Shown piece by piece: positions 49,318-61,105 of a DNA stretch of 64,000 nucleotides (within the stretch, counting starts at the first letter, position 1; each line of letters opens with the position of its first letter). This stretch comes from Zhengitettix transpicula. Taxonomy: Eukaryota > Arthropoda > Insecta > Orthoptera > Tetrigidae. The translations under genes and the position numbers were made by a program. Below the pieces are notes generated by a model. It was not told the origin of the DNA, did no database searches, and saw nothing but the letters and a program-made list of their open reading frames with translations. The stretch is taken from positions 21,704,001-21,768,000 of the forward strand of contig CM073593.1 of the NCBI GenBank assembly GCA_037074705.1, written 5' to 3'.

Positions 49318-49452
49318 TAGTAAACCTTTTTAAGTTGTCAAAGTTTCTTTATTAAAAAACAAACACAGGATCTTTGGAACACATTGTCATATTCAGAGAA
49401 TGTGTTTGTTTTTTTAATAAAGAAACTTTGACAACTTAAAAAAAGTTTACTA
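49318..49452. repeat. Long hairpin (about 49-base arms)
   Basis: TAGTAAAC...AACAAACAC (49318-49366) is inverted at GTGTTTGTT...GTTTACTA (49402-49452), with very few differences and a 35-base loop. It begins and ends with TA, like a tiny TA-target MITE. Located in SoxD intron 2. Confidence 0.8.
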
Positions 49453-50122
49453 AAAATTTGTCGATTATTTTAAAACGTTGTTCCATATTTGATTCTATGA
49501 AAATGAATTGTATATATGGAGATCATGAGTTTGATTACATTGTTTTTCTATTTAAACACAAACATTTATAATGCTATTAAAGAAGCGTTTTAACTTCTAT
49601 GACTAAATGGGTATTTTCAAACATTATTATAATAATTAAATTTGTCAGGTGGTTCATTTTCTTAAATACTAATAACTGATTACACATTCCCGTTCCTTTG
49701 TTGCTTTCAGATTTTTCTCATTTCGATGGTAATTGGCTTTATGGTTCGTTAAATTATTTAAGAACTGTATAGGCATCATAGCACTTGAGACTATAATACT
49801 CCCCAGAAAGTCACTTTCAGAAAATTGATTCGCTGGACTCGGGGAGGAAAAGGGAAGCGAGCGGCAAGGCTTTTTTTCCCTAAGGAAGACAATAATCCCT
49901 GTAGGCCCTTCAGTTACAAAGGGCCGCAGAGGAATGCAGAAATCCCTCGACTCGGCCTCAAATAAAGGAACCCTTTGGCCTGGCATCCCTTCTTTGTGAG
50001 TTCCACATGTGACTCTGTATATACGCCACCCTTTCCCAGCCTCTATAGAATATACAAATTACAAAGTTTGAATATATATAAGAGAAAATAAAAACATCAA
50101 AAGGATAAAAATTGAAATCTAG

Positions 50123-50460
50123 ATGGATGTATTCTTCCATTCACTTGTGCGTCGTCGCCGCACTCCTCTTTTATTCATTATCTCTTTATTTTTCTACGTC
50201 CGTCCCTCTTATTTTCTGCGCACGATAATGTTTAATTCTGTCCTCTTTTCGGCTGCCTCTTTTATTAGCATTCCGCGTGGCAGTAGCTCTTTTTGTCGTC
50301 GGTCTCTCCCTTCCGAGCAGCTTTCTTATCTCCGCTTCTTTTCCGAGTCGAGTTTGCTTTTCCTTGCTGTCGACAATGGACACAAGTCTCTTCGAAGTGT
50401 TTGCATATTGAGGTCGAACAGGCGCCATTGTAGCCCGCATTCAGCAATGTCTAAAATATT
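50123..50460. promoter_or_regulatory. Pyrimidine-rich to GC-rich intronic block, possible regulatory element
   Basis: Contains a SOX-consensus site, CATTGTA, at 50426-50432; a near match, GACAATG, at 50372-50378; and an octamer-like GTTTGCATA near 50399. Close SOX and POU motifs occur in neural enhancers. A 162-codon frame crosses it, but its product has low-complexity hydrophobic and Arg/Ser composition and resembles nothing I know, so I do not call it coding. Confidence 0.25.
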
Positions 50461-52680
50461 CATCCCGGTCCGCATTTCTTTAATCAGAACCCCAAAAACA
50501 GTTCGTAACACATTGGGGAAAATTGATAGTGGCACCTTTCAGTACTTGAAGTTTCCAAAAAGATTACAAGCCAATTACAATTCTGAATATGGACGTGTAG
50601 CTGGTCAATAACACATTACCACTGTTTTATTTTATTATCAGTTTACAATAAATATAGTTTACGTACAAATACAACCGCCTACGATTACAATCTCATAAAA
50701 TTTTATATTTTTGCAGAAATCGTAAAATTCATAAATTTCTATTTCGTACAATTCATGTCTGGAAAATTTACGTATGTCAAGCGTTTTAATAAACATTTCA
50801 TATCAAGGAAATCTCTGAATGTGCTTGGAGAATTCTTCCGATCTGGAATCCTGCATCAGGTATCTATTAGTCAGTTAATGAGAAAACGAATTAATGGAGA
50901 TGTTTTAAGGAGCAGAAATAACATTCTGGTAGAAGTAACAAAAACTAGTCGGACTGCTCATTTGAATACACGTGTTAACCACAGATTCACAGAAAAATCG
51001 GCGCTGTTAGGACTTGTTTCAGATTAAAACAGGATACTTAGCGATGGATTGCTTACTTCTATGAGTATCTCACATTCAATTACACAAATATTTTAAACTT
51101 TAATATAAGTCTATGTAGAAGCTTAAGTAACCCAGTGATTCGTTAATTCCATTGTACACCACTGCATCATAACAAATATTTAGGGTACAAACATTAAAGA
51201 GAAATGACTTAATTATTTCTATATATTTTATAATTTAATTATTTATATATGTCGCATCGCTGCGAGGCTTGAATTCATTTCTTCTGATTTTGAACGGCGT
51301 AACGAAGTTACCCGAATACAACGTGCTTCGTGACCAGAACAATAGTATTGTATTTCTCGTTCCAAATTTTCTTTAAGTTGCAGGTCGAACATGAAAACAA
51401 AATTCCTGTCAACACGTACAAGACTCGAACTCAGGTGCACTTCTGTGAATCCTTTTTCTAATGCTATGAATGTAATTTAACAAGCGTGGTGCTATTCGTT
51501 TGGGCACAAATTGGGTCGTTAGACCGGACGAAAAACTTGGAATTTTCCGTAATGCGACATGGCACTGCTGTCACTATGACAGATGTAGGTCTCGAGCCGT
51601 TCCTAATTGGCTATTTCTCCCCCCCCCCCAACAACACCTCCCTCATCACTTACCACTGCCTAACTTCCTCCGACAAGTGAAGTGGAACATTTGATAAATT
51701 ATTCGCAACAGAGGTTTTGTGTTTTCTATCTTTATAAATAATATGAACCGTTTCACATTAAGAGATTCCATGAAAATAAGAATAAATAACCATGAGTCCG
51801 AAATAGTATTTATAAATTAAAAATGGCTGCCATTATTAAAATATAAAAATTTAATAATTTAGTACTTGAGGTTATTAATAGATAGGTTATATTAATGTAA
51901 CGATTTAAATACGATTATATAACATATTTAAAAACTAATCGATGGCAAACAGAACACGTTTATTTGAGGGCGAAAACATCGACTAAGATACTTAAAATTC
52001 CGAACAGTCACGAATCTGATTCCGGCGTTATTAAATCAAATTTACCATAATGAAAATGTAGAAACATTTCTTTAAATTATATAAGTCGATGATAAAATTT
52101 ATATATTACAAAAACCGTTCATTAATAATTCTCCCACTCTAATGATCATTTAGGCCTATTCATCAGTAATACAGTGCTTTACCACGAGTGAATTTCACGA
52201 CTATAAGTCCGCAGAATAATTTATTTCCGAATTTTTGCAACATTCATTTGATCGAAGATTGAACAGTGATTGGAAATAGAGCGAAATAAGAAGTCGTTAG
52301 GCCTATAGTAATATTCTCCCGTAGTCTAAATATTATTGGTAACTGACCACAGGATCAAAAAAAATGTTAAAAATATTTATTAATCAATACATACTTCAGT
52401 CGTTATGTGGACCTTGTTCGAAATTAATACAAAAGCACCGAAACGTAATCATTGATAAACATTTTCATCAGGAATATTTTTTTTTGGTCTGTCTGTAGTC
52501 ACACGGATTTCTAAATTCCTTCCTGTCGATCAGAAATAAACGTATTCAATGTATAAAAGTAGCCTTCTATAATTTTTTTTTAAATTTCAAGTTAGGAAAT
52601 GGAAGATTGAACCTGGACGTAATTCGTAATTATGATGTACGTCACGTGAAAGCGTTTTTTTTTCTATAACCATTGAACAA

Positions 52681-52881
52681 GCATCACATTAAATTTATAA
52701 AACGTCAAAATAAAATAAAATTCACATCCAATACACTCTGTTCCTCTCGTCTATAACTTGGAATGGTCATTTTCAAGACAGCAAGTTTCCATGTTAATTA
52801 TTTAAAAATGTGAATACTGTATGTCAATTTACCGAAACTATACAAAAGTCCTTTCACTAAAAGTTGTAAAAATTAATTTTT
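52681..52881 (+). repeat. Unclassified dispersed repeat pair, copy 2
   Basis: Second copy of the family at 18.94-19.13 kb, here inside SoxD intron 2. No terminal structure or target-site duplication could be picked out by eye. Confidence 0.65.
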
Positions 52882-53423
52882 TAAAAAAGGAACCGCTGGT
52901 CGACTAACAATTCTGAAATGTCAGCTCATTCTTATTCGTCACAAAACTAGGAGCAGAACTGGTTTTTTTTCTCGTGTGAAACACTGGACGTACCAGTGTA
53001 GAATGTTTAAATTTTTTGATTATCAAGTTATAAATTATGTCCTGCGTGTCGACCGGTGGAGAAAAAAGTATTAAGGCGATATTGGTTTGAAGGAATAGAA
53101 CATCCGAATATGGTTGCCAGTTTCATAAAAATTTGGTTGATTTTGAGTTGTGTTCGATGTCATGCTTTTTCAATATTGTTGGGTGGGTCGTTACTTATTT
53201 TAAAAAAATTTAATCTGTTTTGAGATGATCAATTTTCCTGCAATTTAAGCTATGCCCGTTGTCGCTGACTTAAAACAGGAAGCAGAGCTAGACTGTCTCC
53301 AGTCATTTAAAATCCTTCATGTGTGCAATTGGGGAGGGGGTTTCTAAATGTGGTAAGGATGCTTCTTAAATGGACCATCGCGGCGAATTCTCCTCGCGTA
53401 ATAGGTGACCTAATTGGTTCCGT

Positions 53424-53670
53424 GTGGGTGATATTGGTCTCCAGAATAGAACTTCCGAACACGGCTGCTCATTTGTTACGGGTGCGGCGCTAAGTGGCGT
53501 TCTGAAACGTCTTCACGGCGCGTTTTCCCTCGTCGCCGAGCGTGGCGCGGAGTTCGACACCGGCCCAATTAATAGCCATCGACCCGTGAGAACTGGCTTC
53601 GAGCCCCGGGGGGAAGCGGGGAGGGGAACCAAGATGGCATCCGCCGGCCGGGGCCGGGAGAGACTGGAAT
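53424..53670. promoter_or_regulatory. GC-rich intronic island
   Basis: GC-rich, CpG-containing block in an AT-rich intron with no repeat signature. Its first part (53430-53480) loosely resembles 53080-53130. No coding similarity was recognised. A conserved noncoding element is possible but unproven. Confidence 0.25.
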
Positions 53671-55793
53671 TTGGCAATGTATGAAGAAGATATTTTTTTA
53701 AAACTTTTTTTTTATTCTTCTGTTTGAAGGCGGAGCTTAGGAGTCATTGAAAGTATTTGAGTGGGAGTGGAGGGTGTGGCTGAAGAGTTATGGAAAAGGT
53801 GTATTCAATGAGGGTATTTATCACTGCACACTTAAATGAAGACACGCTCCTTGCTAAATCTGATATTAGAACACATACCTCGGGAATAAACACACACAAA
53901 AAAAAATATGGCCGCTACACTTCACGCACGAACGACGTTCTATTTTAAAAACAAAATATGGGAACAGCTTTCTCTTTGTGAACACACATACTTCATGCCA
54001 ACTTCGGTGGACGGCTTTACTCGCGAGATTTAGCTTTATAATCACAAATGTTTATTGCGTCCAATTAAACTTGTATATTGGCTAGGTTCTAAGGATCTTA
54101 AAATATGCATTAACTTACAAATTTTCTTTATTTCTTTATTAACTTTCGAATACAGTAAATTTCGTTACGTATAAACTGAAGTAAATAGTGACAATGACAT
54201 CTAACCTGCATATTTTGTGTTTCTTTTTCAAAGACGTGAAATTGCATTAAGGAAGACTGTAAAAAATCAGATTCATTACTGATAAATACAAAATGTTATT
54301 ACGTAATTGAATTGTTTTTTAAAAAATCATTAATTTAAATAACATAACTGTCGAAAAACGTTTCAAAGAATTTTTTTCCGTATTGCTTATAAATAACGAA
54401 CAGATTTAATGCATTATAAACTCTCAAAATCGCCATAAAAAATTCACATATCAATAAATTGTACTCCTAAATGCTGAGTGTCAAATAATATCGGGGTGAT
54501 AAATTATTTTACAAAAACCTTTCTCAGTGTTACTGTTACAATGGTCGTTACACAAATTAAATATTTCAATAATTTTGCCAGATTCAATAAGTTAAAAAAT
54601 TTCTTACAAAATATACTCATCACTGATACAACTTTAAATAATAATTATGTGATTCTTGATATAATATTTTGTCCGTTTATCCGTATGAATTTAAAATAAA
54701 ACTCTTGTTGCAATGAAATATGAAATTTAACCGCTGCATTAAACCTGTAGGCCTACCTGATTCTTTTCATCCGACAGTTTCTTATATCGAATGTCATATT
54801 ATTGAAATAAAAAATATTTAACCACCGTGTTAATTTTGACTAAATTGAAGCCGCCCTAACAATTCTTCGTAGGTAAATGCTGTGAAAGTGATTCTTCCGA
54901 TCCCAATCACTGCCCACTTCCGTACAACCTTGAATGGTGATGCTCCTCGCGCATCGGTAACCTGGTTTTCAGTATGGTGATTCAGGCGAAAGGCACAAAT
55001 GATCAGCGTCAACTTCAATCTTGAAAGCTTTCCGCGTCTAGAGGCTATCAATTCTCGGCGCTTTATATGGATCAAGTCATGTACAATACTCAAATGGTCC
55101 GAATCTTAACCGAAGAGTGTAGAAAAACAGCTATTTCTGCAGAATTGGTGTAGTGCAATTGTAGGCGCAAACCGAGACGCCTGGTTAGCTTACTTAATGA
55201 AATATATATAAATTATAATTTTCGAACACTTAAATTTCTGTCAGCATATTTCTATTCAATAAATATTGCAACGATTTATTTAAAACTACAACCAAGTTCT
55301 GAAGAAAATAAATTAATTAACCTAATATTAGAAACTTTAGTTTTACCAAAAATCGTAATACGTATTAAAATTCCTAACACATTCCCTATTTAAACAACCG
55401 TGATATAAAAATGTCAACTGAGTGATTAACTAAGTTAGTACAGGAAACAGAAAATAATTTATTTAAAATAAACAAACGGTGGGCTATAAAACAAACTATC
55501 CACTTAAGTGGTTCATTATCTCATACCAGTAAATCGATCACTGAGCACGTAAAAATTTAATTATCAACTCAATAATGCATTAAATTACTAAATAAATTTA
55601 AATCTTGTAGAATTAAACAATTTATATCTCCAAAACTTATAGGCCAGAATAATGCTGGATTTTGTAAATGAAGAAATAGTATATATTTTATGATCATATA
55701 TATCATCTAAAATGATTATGATTAATGGAATGCTATAGTCCGCGGAACGTAGACAGTCCGCGAGAAGCCAACTTCAAATGAATAAATAACATT

Positions 55794-55925
55794 GTTATGT
55801 ATCAAATCACATAGTTCTCTTCATATATTTATTTTCTTAGATATATAAACTACAGGAGCTCCTGTAGTTTATATATCTAAGAAATAAATATATCAAGAGA
55901 ACTGTATGTGGTTTGATACATAACA
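55794..55925. repeat. Spacerless near-perfect palindrome
   Basis: Arms of about 65 bases from TGTTATGTATCAAA to TTTGATACATAACA with almost no loop, centred on CAGGAGCTCCTG (centre 55858/55859). Only a few mismatches. Such palindromes form cruciforms and are unstable, so near identity implies recent origin. Confidence 0.85.
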
Positions 55926-56770
55926 AGTATATATAACCAAAAAAGTTTTTGTCACTTGGCAGTATTTTTTTTTTAAAAAAAATGAATAAATAACTTTAAA
56001 ATTAATAATAATTTTTATCTTTATACTTCAAATTATTAATGAGCTCAAAGCAGATATTGAACAGACCATTTTGATGAAAGCAAAATTCACAACGTTGTTT
56101 ATCAGTTAAAATACAATGATTGTTTATCAACCATCATCACATCAAACGAGACTTTAGTTTCTTTTAAGCATAATAAATATTCTCTCAATATAAAAACTAA
56201 CACTAATTTATTAAGTAATATTTATAAGTTTTTCATCCATGATATTTATTCTTCCAACCATTTACACTTTTTTATTTCATTTCCATATTATAATCTTTGA
56301 CTATCATCGCTGTACAATTATATAGAAGCTATAATTTAATATATTCATTCTAAACCAGATCTTCAACAGTGAAAGATGCTGTTGAATTAATTATTAATGA
56401 TCTGTTCTGGCCTTATTAATAATTTAACATTAAAATTATATAATGATATGATCGCATATGTTACATTAGAAAATAGACTGAATACATTGGAGATTGTTGT
56501 GCATGAGGTTAGAAGAATTAAAATGATATTGAGATTTAAAATTGAGTAATTTCATGAGTACTGATTGTGATAGACAAGGAAGTCCCCCGTCAAAAACGCA
56601 GTCTTGGGGGAAAAGGCTGATTGAGTTATTGATGACCTACCTTCATTTCTACCTGATGAAGGAGATGGGGTAAATAATCGAAACGGTGTGTCTGTTTAAA
56701 GTCCGTTTCAAGCGGCGCCAGGTCGATAAAGCGGAGAATGTTAAAGGTCCAGCCAGAACGGCAAGGTGGG

Positions 56771-56980
56771 CGTCTATTGTCACCGAGACAATGCCCGCCC
56801 AGGTAGCGGTCGCCCATTGGACGAAAGCCCATTGGCTGACCGCCGCGCTCCGCCTCTGTGCCTTACTGTTTCAGCGTAGCAATTGTCTTGTCCCGTCGCC
56901 AATCCAATTCCTCTTCCCGACCACTACCTCGGCTCCTCTTAAGTTACCGCTCATATAAACCGTGCGTTACCTCACAAAAC
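56771..56980 (+). promoter_or_regulatory. Candidate intragenic promoter (paired CCAAT boxes, TATA box)
   Basis: Two inverted CCAAT boxes (ATTGG at 56816-56820 and 56831-56835, 15 bases apart) sit in a GC-rich block. TATAAA follows at 56954-56959, and an initiator-like ACAGTT has its A at 56981, 27 bases after the TATA start. Just upstream, 56776-56792 is an inverted pair of SOX-core motifs, ATTGTC-N5-GACAAT. The arrangement is what a TATA/NF-Y promoter would look like on the + strand, the same strand as SoxD. Vertebrate SOX5 is known to make long and short isoforms from different promoters, so an internal SoxD promoter is plausible. Nothing in DNA alone proves transcription. Confidence 0.45.
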
Positions 56981-57141
56981 AGTTCGTCGTACCTTTCAGT
57001 TATATATGCACTTGCAGCAACACAATTGTCACTATCGTCCTCGGGAAGCGCCGGATCAGCATCAACAGGGACATCAAGGACAGATCCTTTCCCGGTCGAT
57101 TTTGCGCTAGAAGCTCGCGTGGACGTAGAATACAATAATTT
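56981..57141 (+). other. Candidate alternative first exon with consensus splice donor
   Basis: Starts at the initiator-like site downstream of the TATA box and ends at a full consensus donor, TTT|GTAAGT, with intron from 57142. It contains an ATG at 57006 opening a 34-codon frame rich in Gln and His that stops at 57108-57110, before the donor. If real, the exon would be mainly 5' UTR with a short upstream ORF, splicing to downstream SoxD exons outside the window. It could instead belong to a long noncoding RNA. Confidence 0.35.
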
Positions 57142-57481
57142 GTAAGTCTTATCGATCATTCATCTCAAATTTAGGTCACACACTATTTGTAGTATAGTAA
57201 AATTTGTCGACTGCAACTTTTTTTTCTTTAAACAATGAGGTTATCAAGGAAAAAGCGGCGAAGAAAAATTATGTTGTACCGTGTATTACAGTTTATATAA
57301 CTTTGTAATATAATAGGAGCAATTTATCGATGATAAGGGGAAATTCGACTTGATTGACACCCGAAACGGAATAACAGCAACGAATTATACAGTGTTATGC
57401 TGTTTGTCATAAACCAGTAGCGCCTAAACGTTGGCAACCCGCACAACGAGGCGAAGGTTAGGCTCTCGTGCTTTTGAATCA

Positions 57482-57550
57482 CCTGACGAAAGCAACAAAG
57501 ATTGCGGAAACGTCGTGTGGTATTTATTTTGTCATTTAAATTTATCTGGA
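57482..57550 (+). repeat. Hammerhead-like repeat copy in SoxD intron 2
   Basis: CUGACGA at 57483-57489, stem II GCAA (57492-57495) with UUGC (57502-57505), GAAACGUC at 57507-57514, followed by GTGTGGTATTTATTTTGTCA. All invariant core bases are present, with a flanking A-G mismatch next to the core. The tail is shared with 59671-59740 and differs from the TTTTTCTGAC tail, so these two are a distinct subfamily. Confidence 0.5.
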
Positions 57551-59670
57551 TACTTTTTTCTATAAGGATTATAGGATAGTTTTGTCGTTTTGTATTTAAT
57601 TATCTTACTCCAAGAAATGTTTATTAACAGCCTAGGCCTCAGCGTTACGTTTGGTACAAACTGTCGTCAGATACAGTACAAACACGCAGCTACGATCATT
57701 ATTTTCTTAACGGAAGTGTGAGTGTTTTTTAATGCGTTGTAAACTCGTTTTGAAATTATATCTGGATTTTACTACTTATATTATTTCTAAAAAATAAGCT
57801 GAATAGATACATATTTACTTAAATAACGGGTAGGCCTAGTTTTCTGTTACGGTAACACGGTTTCTGAACTTTTACAGTGTGAAAAACTCTACTTCGAGAA
57901 GATAAATCACGCGTGTTTTTATTGTAATCATTTTAAACGGCACTTTTATAACAATTACGACGCAGAATCCACGTGTAACACACTTTATATGCATTTAACT
58001 AGTTTTAATGGCAACCTACAATACTGAACGCCTGTTTCGCATCTCGGTTCCCAATTTTCTTTAAGGGAAACACAACATTATAATTCTTAATAATGATTTA
58101 AAGTCAATTCTGCAAAATTATACCGCATGTAAGAGTGGTTATGTATGATATGTCACTTGTTAGCTTTACGGGAATTAATGGTTTTCACATAAGAAGATAA
58201 TTCTGACATACATAAAAATACAGATCTAATTTGTAGTTCACGTGTCAATATTCCAGAGATTGTTTTATATTGTTTTATAAACGAACGTGACAGTGACTTC
58301 GCATTAGTTTCAGGTCCCAAAATGGTGTTAAAGATTTATTTTTACTAACAGAAGGACCTATAAATAATTACATAGTTCATGTTATATCCCATGTATTCAA
58401 CATAAACTTTGCCTGCACTCGAGTGCAATATAAATTTAAATAAATATTTACAAATATTTCATTCATCGAACTGGTGACTGTTTTACGTCGCTTTCATGAT
58501 GAGAAGCGAAATGATTTATCTACAACAACCATGTTGGGTTGGTTGCAGCAGCCCCAACAAGATCAACCACTATTCCTGTTTCATGCCATATTATCTTCGC
58601 GTCCCCCTCCCTCTTCACAAGCTGTGTTTACCCTCCACAGGGCAGTTCTTAAATGGCCCCCCCTTCTCTTTACCTACCTTTTCTTTACGTTTCTCACTAC
58701 CCTTCAGTTTTGATTTATTGCGATCCACACAGTCCTCTCCTCATGCTACAAAACTCCCGTGTTATTTAACCCCTTGCGCTGTTCGTTTTTACTTGGCGCC
58801 CTACACAGTAATTCGTTTATTATACTTAAAAATATATATAAATAAAGGAATTAATTACTGCTTAAAAGTAACGAATATCCATGAAATAAACTTGTGGTAG
58901 TTATTACGAGTGAGAACAATAAACGTTTGCACAATCTGGATTCCCTCTTTCAAAGACAAAATTTTCTAATTTGAATTCTATGGTATTTTGTCTATTTATT
59001 TTTCTAATTACTTTTAACATAGACATTTTATATTTTAATCTATAAAAATTACATCTTTTGTCCATAAGGTCAGCTTTATTTACATTCTACTAGTAAGCAA
59101 TTGAGCGTGACTTATTTACATTCTTAATCAGAAATTATTCGTAAGGGTCGGGTCATATCTACTTTTCTTCCCATAGTGAAATAAAACAAGAGAACAAGAA
59201 GAATTCATTTTAATTGAACTGCGCTTGTCCATTCATATTGAATTTCCATTCTAGCCTATATACTGCCCCTCGTGTATATCCGCTTGAAATTTTATATTTG
59301 TATATCATTTTTTTGTTGTTATAATCCTGCAGTGTGCGGGTTCCGTATTATTAATAATTAATGTCGCTAAAGTTGGTACCTGGGTTTTCATGAATAGAAA
59401 TCTGTTTTAGGGTGACCAGAGCCCGTTTATTGTGAATTAACAGGCTGCAAAATCAGAATTCGTAACCGTGTAGCAGAACGACTATGGTTCTTGTCGAAAT
59501 ATTAAAATGAAAATTTTCCGTCTACTTTGAAAATTTGCAGCAAAAAGATAGCCAAATGCAGACAAAAGAAGTGATTATATAAATATCACACAAGGTTTCT
59601 GTAAGTCCTGTTTTTTTAAACTGACTTATGCCGTTGTGTCGCTGTAGGCTGTTTTTTCAGTTTTTTAAAA

Positions 59671-59740
59671 CCTGAAGAATGGAGGCTTCGAGAAACGTTG
59701 TGTGGTATTTGCTTTATCACTCCTTTTGTCTCTATTTGAA
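59671..59740 (+). repeat. Hammerhead-like repeat copy in SoxD intron 2
   Basis: CUGAAGA at 59672-59678, GAAACGUU at 59692-59699, then GTGTGGTATTTGCTTTATCA, matching the copy at 57.5 kb. The segment between (AUGGAGGCUUCGA) is shortened and forms no convincing stem II, so this copy is probably inactive. Confidence 0.45.
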
Positions 59741-60103
59741 TATTATATTACTAATGACTATAGTTCTTTTCAAATGGGAGTCGATTTGACCTTGAAGCTC
59801 TTCCTTGCGCCGTAGAACCAAATTCGTGCGACGTTGCCTCACAATACCGTCTACGCAGTTGCAGTAAGGGGTTGTTGTCATTCATTACTGACCATGTGGC
59901 AACTGTTCTTATTCGCTGACAGACAGAACGGCATCCATTTATAAGCCGTTTTGAGCGCACATCGGAACGTCAAAAAAGGTCTTACATTGTATCACTTCGC
60001 ATGGATATGTAAAGATTAATTTGATGTTTTTGACGGCCGAGACGTTCGTTCCTTGGGTCCGCCCTATAATCCGTAGATATATTGTATAACTATAGGCACA
60101 ATT

Positions 60104-60960
60104 CTAACCAAAACTTGTTGAATTAGTTTCCATGAAGCACCGAGCTGACGGTGAGTTTTCTCCAGATACTTTTTCTCGATTTCCTGTCGCCGTGGCTGAT
60201 GCGCGTGACGAATGCCGCGGAACCGCGTCAGTCGGCGAGGGAAGAGGGAAATCGCAGAACTTCCCCCGCAAATACCTCCCCACCTTCCCCCGCATTTGCG
60301 TTCCTTTATCGCGGTTTGCGAGCCCGATCACGGCTAATCTTCCCCCCTCCCGCGCTTGACCGCTAATAATCCTGCAAAGCCGGCGGCCTGTGAGAGGGGG
60401 TTGTTTGCGAGGGGGTGAGGCGGCGAGTGTTGCTCTCATTAGGGAATAATGTTCCGATACATACATACATCTCTCTGTTTGTCATTATCCCTCCCCCTAC
60501 CCTCTCTTCCCCGGCAAATGCATTTCAAATGGACGCCACACCGAGCGGCCGGGGAATGTTTTATAATTTCTGTTTGATGATAAACCGAGATGCGATCTCT
60601 ATGGCTAGTGTGATTAGTTGTCGCTAACGTGTATCATTAGGCTGGCTGTGAAATTAACTGCGTATTGTGGCGACCGGCCGCACAATATGGACGCAGCCCT
60701 TGGCCCTATACAAATGTGATATACCCTTTGAAGGGACCGCCACAAAGCCGCCCTTGTGACTGATGCGCGCAGGTTCCTCTGTTCCCATTGGACAGGGACG
60801 GCTCGTTGTTTTCGACGACCATTGTAAAACAGGAAACTCCGGGCAAGGCTGCGCATCAAAGACCAGTCTTCTGGCCTATCTCGGTACAGGGCGCCTTTGT
60901 TTCGCTGCCGGGGCCTCTTCCAATTGGCCACGGTTATGTAAGAACGTCCCTACGCATCAC
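60104..60960. promoter_or_regulatory. GC-rich island in intron 2, possible enhancer
   Basis: Nearly 0.9 kb of conspicuously GC-rich, non-repetitive sequence in AT-rich intron. Within 82 bases there are three matches to the SOX/TCF consensus WWCAAWG: CATTGTA at 60820-60826 (reverse of TACAATG), ATCAAAG at 60855-60861, and CTTTGTT at 60895-60901 (reverse of AACAAAG). CACAAAG near 60740 is a near match. Open frames on both strands here look incidental. An autoregulatory SoxD enhancer is an inference. Confidence 0.35.
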
Positions 60961-61105
60961 TACTTCCTTGACGAACAATATCACTTTGGAACTCCAGGAA
61001 CACAGATCTCGGAAAATATAACACTTGGAAACTTGATGGGATTTATTTTAAACACAGAACGTTGTTCATACTCCGATCATGTTCCGATAATACTACATAT
61101 AAACT

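Noticed and set aside
50123..50611. 162-codon plus-strand frame
   Set aside because: No domain or family resemblance; pyrimidine-rich DNA opens this frame, and minus-strand frames overlap. Lies inside the SoxD intron.
52438..52480. GAAACG and TCATCAGG near each other
   Set aside because: The two motifs lie on opposite strands in the wrong order, so no hammerhead can form.
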